Positions 23,791 to 32,315 are shown, counted from the stretch's first letter. The stretch: DNA of 33,358 nucleotides from Bradyrhizobium sp. CCH5-F6 (GCF_001556045.1 NZ_LSIC01000205.1:1-33358), one strand, 5' to 3'. The notes: generated by a model not told the origin, from the sequence alone. Translations and numbers: made by a program.

Positions 23791-26308
23791 CGCGAGCAGA
23801 TACGACATCGATGCAATGGTCGACCCGTTCCCAACCATCCTCCTGCCAGCGGATGGTGAAATCGATGCTTTCGCCGCTGTTCATCCCGCTGGTGTCGAGT
23901 TCCGCCACCCAGAAGCCGAGACCGCTATCGAGTGCGTCGAGATCGCGGACCTCTCGCCATCCATTCACGCCGCAGTGCACCATTCCGGCCCGAGGCAGGG
24001 CAATGACCAGGCGACGGCCCGCGGCCAAGGACCGGATTTGCGCGTGGGGCCACCAGAACGCGTACGGGGACATCTTCTTCCTTCCACCGTATCGCTTCCA
24101 GACGGCCTCCGGACGGTCGAATGGCCGACCGTGGTTGCGGGAGACGGCAAGCTTGACAAATTCCGCATGCGCCCACGCGAGGGGCATCGCCGACCCGGTT
24201 GGGCGGCCGGGATACAGTCGCCGCTCAGGAACTGGCGACGCGTCCCAGATCTGTTCGGGGATCATGCCACCGGGGCTGGCTGACGCGGCCATCGTCTCGA
24301 GCATCGGCAAGGGATCATCGCCGGCGCTCACCGCGTAATGACCTCGTTCCCCGGCCAGCAGCGGCCAGGGCCGGCCTCTGCCGGCGCCATCATACGGCCG
24401 GCCATCGTCGTACTCACCGTAGCCATCGCCGTTATAGCGGCGCCAGACCGAACCGGAGGGTGTTTCCACCCTCAAGAGCCGGTCCACCACCTTGAGCGTA
24501 TCCAGGACCAGCGGATCAGCGGCGTCCCTGAGACCAAAGCGGACCAGGCGCAAGAAGTCCGTGCTGACTTGTTCGCTCGCCTGCATTCGCACCCCATCGC
24601 TTCGGTTGCGAATGGGCACGAGTTCATCGAGCGCCGCCTGGCCTTCGGAAAGCACTGATCGCGGCGCCGTGCGGACATAATAGCCGGCAATGGCGAACTG
24701 TTTTGCCAGATCGGAGCCGCAGGCGGTGAGCCAGTCTTCCAGATGGGCGTTCCAGAAGTCTGCCAGCGCCGTCGCCCACTGGCGCGCCGTAGGCTCGAGC
24801 AGCGAGCCGCCCGCGACAAGCGCCGCGATGCAGGTGGCAAGGGTGAACGCGTTCAGTCCGCTATTTTCTTCCCAGCGGTCCTGCTCCGTCGAGGGACCGA
24901 CCCGGGCGATATAGCCGAGCGCGCGACGGATCATGTCGTGGGGCTCGATTCCTCCTAAGGCATCCCGGTCGGCGAGCAGAGCGGCCAAGAGAACCGGATA
25001 CGCCGCTTCGTCGAGTTGGACCCCGCGCCAATAGGGTTCGCCGCCCAACCATTGGTTTTGCTGCCAGTGTCCTTCCACATTTTGTGTTGCGATCAGGTAG
25101 CGCAGGGTGTTGCGCGCTTCCGCCTCCCCTCCGAAGGCAAGTAGCGCCGTGGCGCACTCGACGAGATCGCGAGGCCAGACCAAATGATAACCGCTCCGCT
25201 CGTTGCCCGTGTCGCCCCAGGGCACGCTCAGGCTCGCCACCATCGCGCCCGGGTAGGTCTTATCGAGATGTGTGCGCAAAACCGTGACGGATGTAACAAA
25301 CTGATCCTGCAAATGAGCCGGAGCGCCCACCGGTCGGGCGCAACATTCATCGCAGCTGCGGTGCCAGGCGCTCCAATCGGCGCTTTGCGCGTCCAAAACG
25401 CGATCGAACGGCTGCATCAGTGATGACACGGCCAATGTCGCGGCCGCACCCTGGCTGCTTGCGAAGGCCAACGCGAGCACGCTGAATGGTCGCAACTCAG
25501 CCAACAGCGCGACGTTACCGGGGCCGGCCGCCGGATACTCCCACGCCATCCTGCCATTGTGGGCAAAATCCTGCCAACCATCGCTGGCGCCGACATACCC
25601 CGCGCTCGCTCTCATGAGCGCGTCCTGCTGGTGTTCGTCCACGGCAGCAAGGGCCATCGCAAACGGCGCCCGTTCCGCCGACAGAAAGCGCCGTCCGCGA
25701 TGTTCGGCGATGACGGCGCGATTGCCATAGCCGGTGGCGCCGAGATGGGGGGCAACCAGCACATAGATTCGCAACGCCGGATCGTCACTCTCAAGGCGAC
25801 ATTCGATCACAAGCACATCGCGCAGCGGGTCGGGCGTGATTCGAAGCCGCAAGCTGAACCGCGAATGGGAATGGGTGATCTCGTAGGCGGGAACGCCTGG
25901 TGCGACCGATCGCAGCTGATATTGACCCATCCGCTTGACCTCGACCCAAAATCCCTGGTCGTCGGCGACGATGAAGCCGAGGTCCCGAATCTGCGGAATG
26001 TCGATCCTCGGCCAGTAGACTTCGTTGATGATGCCATAACCAGCCGTGAACCAAAGCCGGGCGGGCCCGAGCGAGCAGCCGACCACGTCTTTTGAGCTGC
26101 TCGTCCAGGTCGGGGGTATCCCCGGCGCGCCGGGCGCATCGAAATGCGGGTCCGGTTCCCAGTGGTTGGTCCGGCGCCGCGGGGCAGTTGAAACCGCCGC
26201 TTCCTTTGCGAGCGCGTCCAGGTGATCTTGAGCGGTTATCACGGCTGGATGCTTTGATTGACGGTCTGGCGACGGAGGGCAAACGTTCCGTTCACAAGCA
26301 TGTTGCAT
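23780..26308 (-). CDS. GH15 glucoamylase / glucan 1,4-alpha-glucosidase
   Basis: An 842-residue enzyme releasing glucose from the non-reducing ends of alpha-glucans. The N-terminal half is the beta-sandwich domain of bacterial glucoamylases (APGIPPTWTSSSKDVVGCSL near residue 61; INEVYWPRIDIPQIRDLGF). The (alpha/alpha)6 catalytic domain has YHLVWPRDL (about residue 384), a general-acid glutamate in DRWEENSG (Glu480/481) and the base in PEQIWD (Glu685). No signal peptide is seen, so the enzyme is probably cytosolic and acts on glycogen. The frame is open to 26383, but a perfect FixK box occupies 26370-26383, so the ATG at 26308 is preferred. It lies near glgA, giving synthesis and breakdown in one neighbourhood. 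Confidence 0.9.
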   Translation of the reverse strand: MQHACERNVCPPSPDRQSKHPAVITAQDHLDALAKEAAVSTAPRRRTNHWEPDPHFDAPGAPGIPPTWTSSSKDVVGCSLGPARLWFTAGYGIINEVYWPRIDIPQIRDLGFIVADDQGFWVEVKRMGQYQLRSVAPGVPAYEITHSHSRFSLRLRITPDPLRDVLVIECRLESDDPALRIYVLVAPHLGATGYGNRAVIAEHRGRRFLSAERAPFAMALAAVDEHQQDALMRASAGYVGASDGWQDFAHNGRMAWEYPAAGPGNVALLAELRPFSVLALAFASSQGAAATLAVSSLMQPFDRVLDAQSADWSAWHRSCDECCARPVGAPAHLQDQFVTSVTVLRTHLDKTYPGAMVASLSVPWGDTGNERSGYHLVWPRDLVECATALLAFGGEAEARNTLRYLIATQNVEGHWQQNQWLGGEPYWRGVQLDEAAYPVLLAALLADRDALGGIEPHDMIRRALGYIARVGPSTEQDRWEENSGLNAFTLATCIAALVAGGSLLEPTARQWATALADFWNAHLEDWLTACGSDLAKQFAIAGYYVRTAPRSVLSEGQAALDELVPIRNRSDGVRMQASEQVSTDFLRLVRFGLRDAADPLVLDTLKVVDRLLRVETPSGSVWRRYNGDGYGEYDDGRPYDGAGRGRPWPLLAGERGHYAVSAGDDPLPMLETMAASASPGGMIPEQIWDASPVPERRLYPGRPTGSAMPLAWAHAEFVKLAVSRNHGRPFDRPEAVWKRYGGRKKMSPYAFWWPHAQIRSLAAGRRLVIALPRAGMVHCGVNGWREVRDLDALDSGLGFWVAELDTSGMNSGESIDFTIRWQEDGWERVDHCIDVVSAREEV

Positions 26309-26369
26309 TGCATGAGTTCGATGATTGGATGGCTTTGCAGCAGTTTGTCGGACATCCGGCCTATCAAGT

Positions 26370-26383
26370 TTGATGCAGGTCAA
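26370..26383. promoter_or_regulatory. FixK/FNR box upstream of the GH15 gene
   Basis: TTGATGCAGGTCAA is a perfect box, centred about 68 bp before the GH15 ATG at 26308 (leader about 27 nt at class II spacing). In the other direction it would start transcription near 26418, 26 nt before a small open frame at 26444 and about 250 nt before the reductase gene at 26667. It may act on both sides. Confidence 0.75.
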
Positions 26384-26443
26384 TCAGGGGGGACCCAATC
26401 CGCTTCATTGTGACCAAGACGCATTGCAGCTGTAGGAGCCGTG

Positions 26444-26596
26444 CATGGCCAATTCCCTGAAACTTCTGCAGCGGGAGCTCGGGCTTCGATGTGTCTGCGC
26501 AGGTTGCGCAGGTCGGCGATTTGCAAGCAAGTGTCGATCTGCTGCCGGGCGGTCACCGGCTCTCACTTTCAGGAAGGTGACAAGAACCTCATCATG
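26444..26596 (+). CDS. Possible small protein between FixK box and reductase operon
   Basis: ATG 26444 has TAGGAG 7 bp upstream and opens a 50-codon frame ending in a stop at 26596. The peptide is basic with four cysteines in RCVCAGCAGRRFASKC. The distance from the FixK box fits a 26-nt leader. A neighbouring frame also reads in a protein-like way (SAQVAQVGDLQASVDLLPGG), so this could be a frameshifted remnant instead. No family is recognised. Confidence 0.25.
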
Positions 26597-26666
26597 ATCA
26601 CAAGCCCCCGGGGTTGTTTTCTGTCAGGTGATGCTCTCTGATAACAGGAATTCGGGAGGTTCTTTC

Positions 26667-28697
26667 GTGCCGTTCGCATCTCAACGTCGCCGTTCAAGAT
26701 TGGCCCTGATCGCGGCGGCCACGATCGTGAGCCTGTCCGCCTTCCACGCCGATGCGCAGATGGAAGGAGGCCACGAGTCACATCATCCTAATGCGTCGGC
26801 GCCAACGGGCCCTGCGGCGCTCGGCAGCATGGGATCGCCGCCTGCCTCTTCAATGCCCTCTATGGGCCCGCCGAGGGAAGGGACGGGAGAAATGGGGGGC
26901 GCATCTCCGGGCGGTATGGGCCACGGCGGCATGGGCGGGATGGGAGAAATGATGGGCGGCCGTCCGCGCAAGGAGTTTTATCCGTCGCTGATGGATATGC
27001 CGAGCCTGACAGCCGAGCAGCGCCAGCGCATCGAATCTCAAGCGCGTGCGGAGCTCAACACCGCCACCGAAGACATCGCCAGCGCCGAAGCGGCGCTTCG
27101 CCAGGCCAATGCGAGGGCTGATTCCGCCGGCGCGGAGCAGGCCACCTCGCGGCTTCGCGATGCGCTGAACCAGGCCAAGAGCGCGGCAACCACGCTTCGG
27201 GCGCTTTCGGAAGGAAAGCCCCCACAGCAGATCGCGCTGGATTGGTTCAGGACACAATTGAATCTTCCCGCGCTGACAGCTTCGCACGATGCGGGGCTTG
27301 GACTGTCGTGGTTTCATGTCGTCACAATGGCGGTGCTGGCGACATTCACCGCGGCCATGATTCTCGTGTATGTCCTGCGTCTGCGCCGTGCCAACGCGTT
27401 GGTGCAAAGATTGACGAGCGCTCCCGCTCTCGCCACGGCATCTGGCAGGGTCGCTACGCCGGCACCGCCAAGTGCGCCGCCGCCCACCACGCCGCCTCCT
27501 GCCGCACCACCTCCTGCCGCATCTCCGGGTACGCCTCCATCGACCCGGGCGGGTGAAGCGGGCGCGTCGAGCTCGGCAGTTGCGGCGGCAAGTCCTGCCG
27601 CCGCATCCTCGCCCTGGAAAGGCAAGCTACAGGTCGCCGGCATCTTTCGCGAAACAAAAGATGTGAAAACCTTTCGGCTGAAGAATCCAGACGGCGGGCC
27701 AATTCCCTTCACCTTCGTGCCGGGACAGTTCCTTACCTATACCGCGGAGATTGATGGCAAGCTCGTGCGGCGCTCATATACAATTGCGTCGTCGGCCGCA
27801 CAGACCGCCTATGTGGAAACGACCATCAAGCGGGAGGAGCCGGGCATCTTCTCGGATTACATGCATGACAAGATCAAGCAAGGCGATCTGATTGAAGTCG
27901 CTGCGCCCTTTGGCGCGTTTACGTTCAGAGGACAGGAAGCAGACAGCGTCGTCCTGATCGGTGGCGGGGTGGGAATCACCCCTTTGATGGCTGCCATACG
28001 CTATCTGTTCGATACCGCCTGGCGGGGCGACATCTTTCTGGTCTATGGCGTCCAGACCACCGAGCACTTCATCTTTCGCGACGAGCTCGAGTATCTGCAA
28101 CGCCGCATGCCGAACCTGCACGTGATCGCGACCATGGCGCGTGCAGAGGGCACCTCCTGGATGGGGCCGCAAGGCCACGTGACCAAGGAGCTCCTGACCC
28201 AGTCGGTCCCGGACATCATCAAACGGCGCATCCATCTCTGCGGTCCTCCCGGCATGATGGAGGCCATGAAGAAGCTCCTAGCGACGGTCGGGGTGCCGAC
28301 GGAACAGGTCAAGACCGAGGCGTTCGGACCGGCACGCGGTGCCGTGCCCCCGCCGGGGGTGACGCAGGTGGTTTCATCCGAGCCGGCCGCTGCGGCGGCG
28401 GGCGCGCCGCCCGCCGCGCTTGCCATCGGACCGGCAACGGCAACCATTCGGTTTGCCAAGGCCGACAAAGTCGTAGCCCTACCGCCAGACAAGACCGTGC
28501 TCGAGGTCGCCGAGTCCAATGGAGTGTCGATCGATTACGCCTGCCGCGTCGGGGTTTGCGGGACCTGCAAGACGAAATTGCTCGAAGGCCAGGTGACGAT
28601 GGAGGTGGACGATGCCCTGACGCCCGAGGACAAATCCAACAACATCATTCTCGCCTGCCAGGCCAAGTCCGTCGGCAATCTGGTTGTCGAGGCTTGA
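26667..28697 (+). CDS. Exported Met-rich domain fused to a membrane-bound FAD/[2Fe-2S] NAD(P)H reductase
   Basis: A 676-residue fusion. Residues 1-30 form a signal peptide ending AFHADA. Residues 31-97 are Met/His/Gly-rich. Residues 104-200 form a Spy-like helical domain (SLTAEQRQRIESQARAEL). A helix at 213-237 is followed by RLRR, placing the rest in the cytosol. After a Pro/Ala linker (241-316) come an FNR-type FAD domain (RRSYTIAS, 368-375) and an NAD(P)-binding domain (GGGVGITPL; LCGPPGM). A plant-type [2Fe-2S] ferredoxin (591-676) has Cys626, 631, 634 and 664. GTG 26667 is chosen because GGGAGG precedes it and it directly starts the signal peptide; the frame is open to 26628. It heads an operon with a cytochrome b and a heptahaem cytochrome c. 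Confidence 0.88.
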   Translation: MPFASQRRRSRLALIAAATIVSLSAFHADAQMEGGHESHHPNASAPTGPAALGSMGSPPASSMPSMGPPREGTGEMGGASPGGMGHGGMGGMGEMMGGRPRKEFYPSLMDMPSLTAEQRQRIESQARAELNTATEDIASAEAALRQANARADSAGAEQATSRLRDALNQAKSAATTLRALSEGKPPQQIALDWFRTQLNLPALTASHDAGLGLSWFHVVTMAVLATFTAAMILVYVLRLRRANALVQRLTSAPALATASGRVATPAPPSAPPPTTPPPAAPPPAASPGTPPSTRAGEAGASSSAVAAASPAAASSPWKGKLQVAGIFRETKDVKTFRLKNPDGGPIPFTFVPGQFLTYTAEIDGKLVRRSYTIASSAAQTAYVETTIKREEPGIFSDYMHDKIKQGDLIEVAAPFGAFTFRGQEADSVVLIGGGVGITPLMAAIRYLFDTAWRGDIFLVYGVQTTEHFIFRDELEYLQRRMPNLHVIATMARAEGTSWMGPQGHVTKELLTQSVPDIIKRRIHLCGPPGMMEAMKKLLATVGVPTEQVKTEAFGPARGAVPPPGVTQVVSSEPAAAAAGAPPAALAIGPATATIRFAKADKVVALPPDKTVLEVAESNGVSIDYACRVGVCGTCKTKLLEGQVTMEVDDALTPEDKSNNIILACQAKSVGNLVVEA

Positions 28698-28698
28698 G

Positions 28699-29406
28699 AT
28701 GAATCAGACCGAACGGCAGATCGCCGAGGCAGTGCTCTCCGTCATCCTCTTCCTGGTGCCGGCGTTCTTATTCCACACCGCGCCGCGGTTCGCCGGAAGC
28801 TTGATGGGCTTCGTGCTCGGGGTGGCCGCCGCCACTTTGATGGTTTCTCTTCTGATCTATCCGCTGGTCAAATATACGGCTTGGATCAAGCGATGGGTGA
28901 CCCGGATCGTGTCACTGCGCGCGTTGCTGACGTTTCACGTCTATGCTGGTGTCTTCGGCGCGTTTCTGGCCATCTTGCACACCGGCCACAAATACCAGAG
29001 CCAACTCGGCATCGCGCTCCTCGTCGTCATGTTGATCGTGGTGGCGACCGGATTCGTAGGCCGATATTACCTACCGCAGACGTCTCTCGAGCTGAAGGAG
29101 GCGGAGTCGCACCTCGGCACACTTCGCGCGACCTACAATCAGGCAGCGGAAGCCGTTGCCGAGCGCCAAGTCCTTGAGGACGCCGCTGCCGCCAATATCA
29201 GCGCGCCAGCCCTGCAGAACGTCTCGATGCTGCAGGTCGTCGAAGGTATCGCCGATCTCGAATACGCCATCGGCTCGCGCGAGATCTTGAAGAGAGTGTC
29301 CATGCGCTGGATCGTGGCGCATGTCGTGGCCGCAATCCTCATGTACACCTTGCTCGTCCTGCACATCGCAGGAGAAATCTACTACGGCCTACGGTGGCTG
29401 TCGTGA
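28699..29406 (+). CDS. Di-haem cytochrome b-like membrane protein
   Basis: A 235-residue protein with about five membrane helices. One helix holds His80 and His94 (LLTFHVYAGVFGAFLAILHT). Another near the C-terminus holds His208 and His222 (IVAHVVAAILMYTLLVLHI). Two helices each with His residues 14 apart is the arrangement that binds two stacked b haems in bc1-type cytochrome b and in ferric reductase/NOX proteins. A polar helical segment (residues about 130-200) lies between. The start codon follows the previous stop by one base (TGAGATG), and the stop overlaps the next start by GTGA. The likely role is to carry electrons from the reductase across the membrane to the multihaem cytochrome. 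No named family is recognised. Confidence 0.8.
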   Translation: MNQTERQIAEAVLSVILFLVPAFLFHTAPRFAGSLMGFVLGVAAATLMVSLLIYPLVKYTAWIKRWVTRIVSLRALLTFHVYAGVFGAFLAILHTGHKYQSQLGIALLVVMLIVVATGFVGRYYLPQTSLELKEAESHLGTLRATYNQAAEAVAERQVLEDAAAANISAPALQNVSMLQVVEGIADLEYAIGSREILKRVSMRWIVAHVVAAILMYTLLVLHIAGEIYYGLRWLS

Positions 29407-30179
29407 AGCCGCTCAACGGCCTTTACCTGCTGCTGATCGTCGCAGGGCTGCTTGTCGGCGGGACCGCCATTGCGATGCTTTATCGCACCGGATCGGCGTC
29501 GATTCCGGGATGGCAAGAAGCCTTCCAGCCCGGTCCCCTCTCCGAGGAGCACGCGTTCTTGAACGGCAAGTGCGAAGCGTGCCATACGCCTGCACGCGGT
29601 GTTGAGGCTCAGACCTGCATCAAATGTCACGCCAACGCCGCCGCGGATCTGGCCAAGCAGCCGACTGCCTTCCACGCCACGGTCCAGGATTGCCGCGGCT
29701 GCCATAGCGAACATCAAGCGGCCGGCCGGCCGACCCGAATGGATCACGCGAGCCTTGTGCGTATCGGCTCGCACCTTACGAGCGGAGCGGCGGGTCATGC
29801 GGGAGCGACCCGTCAGATGGTCAAGGACTTGGCGGATTTTCTCGGAGTTTCCGTCTCACCTGGGGTGGAGAGAAATGCTCTGGATTGTGCGAGCTGCCAC
29901 AGCAGCGAAGACCCGCATCAGGAGCTTCTGGGACGCAATTGCGCAAGCTGCCATGATACGGACAACTGGCGCGTCGCTGCTTTTCTGCATCCCTCTCCCA
30001 CGTCAAAGATCTGTGCGCAATGCCATCAGGCCCCGCCGAGCCATTACACCGAACACTTTGCGGTCGCTTCGATGCGCATGGGTGGGCACGGAAGCACGCA
30101 AATCAATCAATGCTTCCAGTGCCACAAGACGAATTCATTCAAGGACCGCAAGGAAGGAGCGGGTGTGAGTATGCACTGA
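29403..30179 (+). CDS. Membrane-anchored heptahaem cytochrome c
   Basis: About 258 residues. An N-terminal helix (LYLLLIVAGLLVGGTAIAML) anchors the protein with its haem domain in the periplasm. Seven CXXCH motifs are present: CEACH, CIKCH, CRGCH, CASCH, CASCH, CAQCH and CFQCH. Many other His residues (for example SEHQ, TEHFA) could be distal ligands. Motif spacing resembles class III/NapC-NrfB-like multihaem cytochromes, but I cannot name a subfamily. GTG 29403 overlaps the upstream stop by GTGA; GTG 29394 is an alternative start. It is the last gene of the operon and would be the electron exit to a periplasmic acceptor, such as a metal ion or a partner enzyme. Confidence 0.88.
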   Translation: MKPLNGLYLLLIVAGLLVGGTAIAMLYRTGSASIPGWQEAFQPGPLSEEHAFLNGKCEACHTPARGVEAQTCIKCHANAAADLAKQPTAFHATVQDCRGCHSEHQAAGRPTRMDHASLVRIGSHLTSGAAGHAGATRQMVKDLADFLGVSVSPGVERNALDCASCHSSEDPHQELLGRNCASCHDTDNWRVAAFLHPSPTSKICAQCHQAPPSHYTEHFAVASMRMGGHGSTQINQCFQCHKTNSFKDRKEGAGVSMH

Positions 30180-30339
30180 CGTCTTCAGATAGGAAATCCT
30201 GGCCTCTGCTTGCGCGTCGCCAACACGCTCACAGGTCAGCAGCACCAAGGACCTAGATCAAGGGGACGATTGACGGCGGACAGGCGGCACGGCGTCCATC
30301 AGATTTGTCCGCTAGAATACACCACGGGATGACGAAAGC

Positions 30340-30834
30340 GTGTCCTCGACCAAGAATATAACCGAGAAGCGCTACAGCGAAGCGATCAATCGCCTCACGT
30401 GGGAGATCACGGCGATTTACGCCTATTTGGAGGAGATCCAGCGAGTATGGGCACGAGCGCTCGGGATCAGCAGATCTCAATGGATGATCCTGATAGCGAT
30501 TTCCGATCTGGACGAGGGGAGCGGTGTCCCGGTTAAAACGGTTGCGGAGATTTTGCATGTGAATGGGTCCTTTGTTACAACCCAATCCAATCTGCTCGAA
30601 AAGATCAAGCTGGTGCGACGACGACCTTGTCGCATGGACGGCCGGGTCGTCCGGCTCTTCTTGTCAGACAGAGCGCTCAAGTTGCTGGCTCGCGAGGCCG
30701 ATAGGCATCAAGCGGTGACCGATTCCGTGTTCACGGACTTTGAAGAGGCCGGGCTCAACAAACTTGTCGCCCAACTGACATTGCTCGAACGGCGGCTTGA
30801 GACGGCAAAGCTAAGAGTGACGCTCGAGTTGTAA
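30340..30834 (+). CDS. MarR-family transcriptional regulator
   Basis: A 164-residue winged-helix regulator. Helical N-terminus (TWEITAIYAYLEEIQRVWAR), then the DNA-binding core with GISRSQWMILIAI, the recognition region VKTVAEILHVNGSFVTTQSN and the wing LVRRRPCRMDGRVVRLFLSD. The C-terminal dimerisation helix is LTLLERRLETAKLRVTLE. The start is a GTG at 30340. It lies 160 bp after the heptahaem cytochrome on the same strand and may control that operon; a TCAA half-site (near 30254) precedes it. A remnant of a closely related gene occurs at 32700-32906. Confidence 0.85.
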   Translation: MSSTKNITEKRYSEAINRLTWEITAIYAYLEEIQRVWARALGISRSQWMILIAISDLDEGSGVPVKTVAEILHVNGSFVTTQSNLLEKIKLVRRRPCRMDGRVVRLFLSDRALKLLAREADRHQAVTDSVFTDFEEAGLNKLVAQLTLLERRLETAKLRVTLEL

Positions 30835-31047
30835 GCCTCGACTTCTCGCCGCGAGGACGGTCAAGTCAAGGAACGGGCTGTTCTCGTTGAGTAATTACGG
30901 CAGGCCAGGCCGGTATTACGGGACCCTCAGAAGCCGCCAGGTCATGCTGGAGAGCGATGGTGCTCTTGTATGCGTATATGCCCAAGCCGAGACCGCGTGC
31001 GTGCTCATCAGCCTGAACGCCGTTGTCTCCCGCTCCTCAAGGTGAAA

Positions 31048-32204
31048 CTAAAGCACCCGCTTCGCTCCCGGGATTGTTCGCAAGGCCGCCGTTACACCCC
31101 AGCTCAACAGAACTGTGAACACGAATGCGGTCAGGGCCTTGGCGATCGCAGGGACATCGAAGTCAAACAGCCAGTATTGGATCCAGAGCACGATCGGGTA
31201 GTGCACCAGAAACATGCCATAGGCATGTGCCTGCATCCAATCTAGCACGCTAAAGCCCGTGCGTTTGAACCTCAGAAAGTAGCCGAAGATTGCAAATAGA
31301 ATGGCCGCACTGAACGTCACGAAGAACAGGCCGTAGCTCGCCTCATACCAATCCGGCAGCCATACCGGATTTCCGAGGATTTCAAGCTTGACGTAAATAA
31401 GCACCCACAACAGACAGTAGGGGACGAGCGCTGCGACGATCCAGCCCCGGCCGCTTTTGGCGAGCCGGCCATCCGCACTTAGCAGACCGCGATCGAGGTT
31501 CGCGGCGCCCACGCCCGCCCCGATGAGGAAGTAGGCAGGATATAGTAGAACGCGGCTGGCCTGCAGCGAGAGCGGTCCAATCTCAACCAGCGTCCCGCTC
31601 CAAAATAGAGCCGCATCGGAATGTAGACGACCGCCGTAACAGCAAGCACCAGAATGAAGAATTCGGTCGGTCGCCTATAGCCGCGCACCGCCAGCCGGTT
31701 GATAGGATCGAGCAGTTTGGGTGAGAGATGAAACAGGAAACAAGCTGCCAAGTCAAAAGCGAGCAGCACCCAGATGAACCAGATCGGTCCGCTTGGCCAT
31801 GGCCCGACTGTGATTGTGTTCCACCAGAAGGAAAGAAAGCTCGCGTCTGGGCGCCGGCGCAGTTCGATCGCGAAATACGCAATCGGAATGATGGTGAGTA
31901 CGCCGATCACAAACGGCAGGCCAAGCCGAAATAGCCGGTCGCGCAGGAAGACCTGCAGCTCTTTGTGGGCGAGGCTCGGCCATACGAACAGGCCTGACAG
32001 GAAAAAGAACGTCGCCATGAAGAAGCTGTCGGTGGCGAGCACGACGATATCAAAGCCGATCCACGACTTAGCGTCGGTATGACCGAAATAGGTGTAGGCA
32101 ATCACGGAGTGGTGCAGAAGCACCATCAGCATCAGAAACGTGCGCGCGCGATCCACCGCGACGTCGCGTAACTTATCGCTCGCGGCCTGCACATTCGCAA
32201 CCAC
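31048..32204 (-). pseudogene. Acyltransferase-3 family membrane protein with one frameshift
   Basis: The first frame (32204 to about 31590) has a typical acyltransferase-3 start: DVAVDRARTFLMLMVLLHHS with the catalytic-type His pair, then TFFFLSGLFVWPSL and GPIWFIWVLLAFDL. The second frame (about 31588 to 31048) continues with GPLSLQASRVLLYPAYFLIG, WIVAALVPYCLLWVLIYV and AYGMFLVHYPIVLWIQYWLF. Joining them requires adding back one base near 31588-31592. The combined length of about 385 residues and ten helices is normal. These enzymes transfer acyl groups to envelope carbohydrates; the substrate is unknown. GTG 32204 is the likely start. A FixK box lies about 118 bp upstream. Confidence 0.75.
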
Positions 32205-32315
32205 CGCCGCCTGGAAGCTCCTTCTTATGCGTGCGCTCCGGCCAGCTGGCGATCATCAAAAGTTGCCGGCGCGAACCTGATCTTATGATTGATATCTCCC
32301 CCACCTTGCAACCGC

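Noticed and set aside
30240..30257. Possible FixK half-site (AGGACCTAGATCAA) before the MarR gene
   Set aside because: Only the TCAA half is conserved; the left half has two mismatches, so it is not counted as a box.
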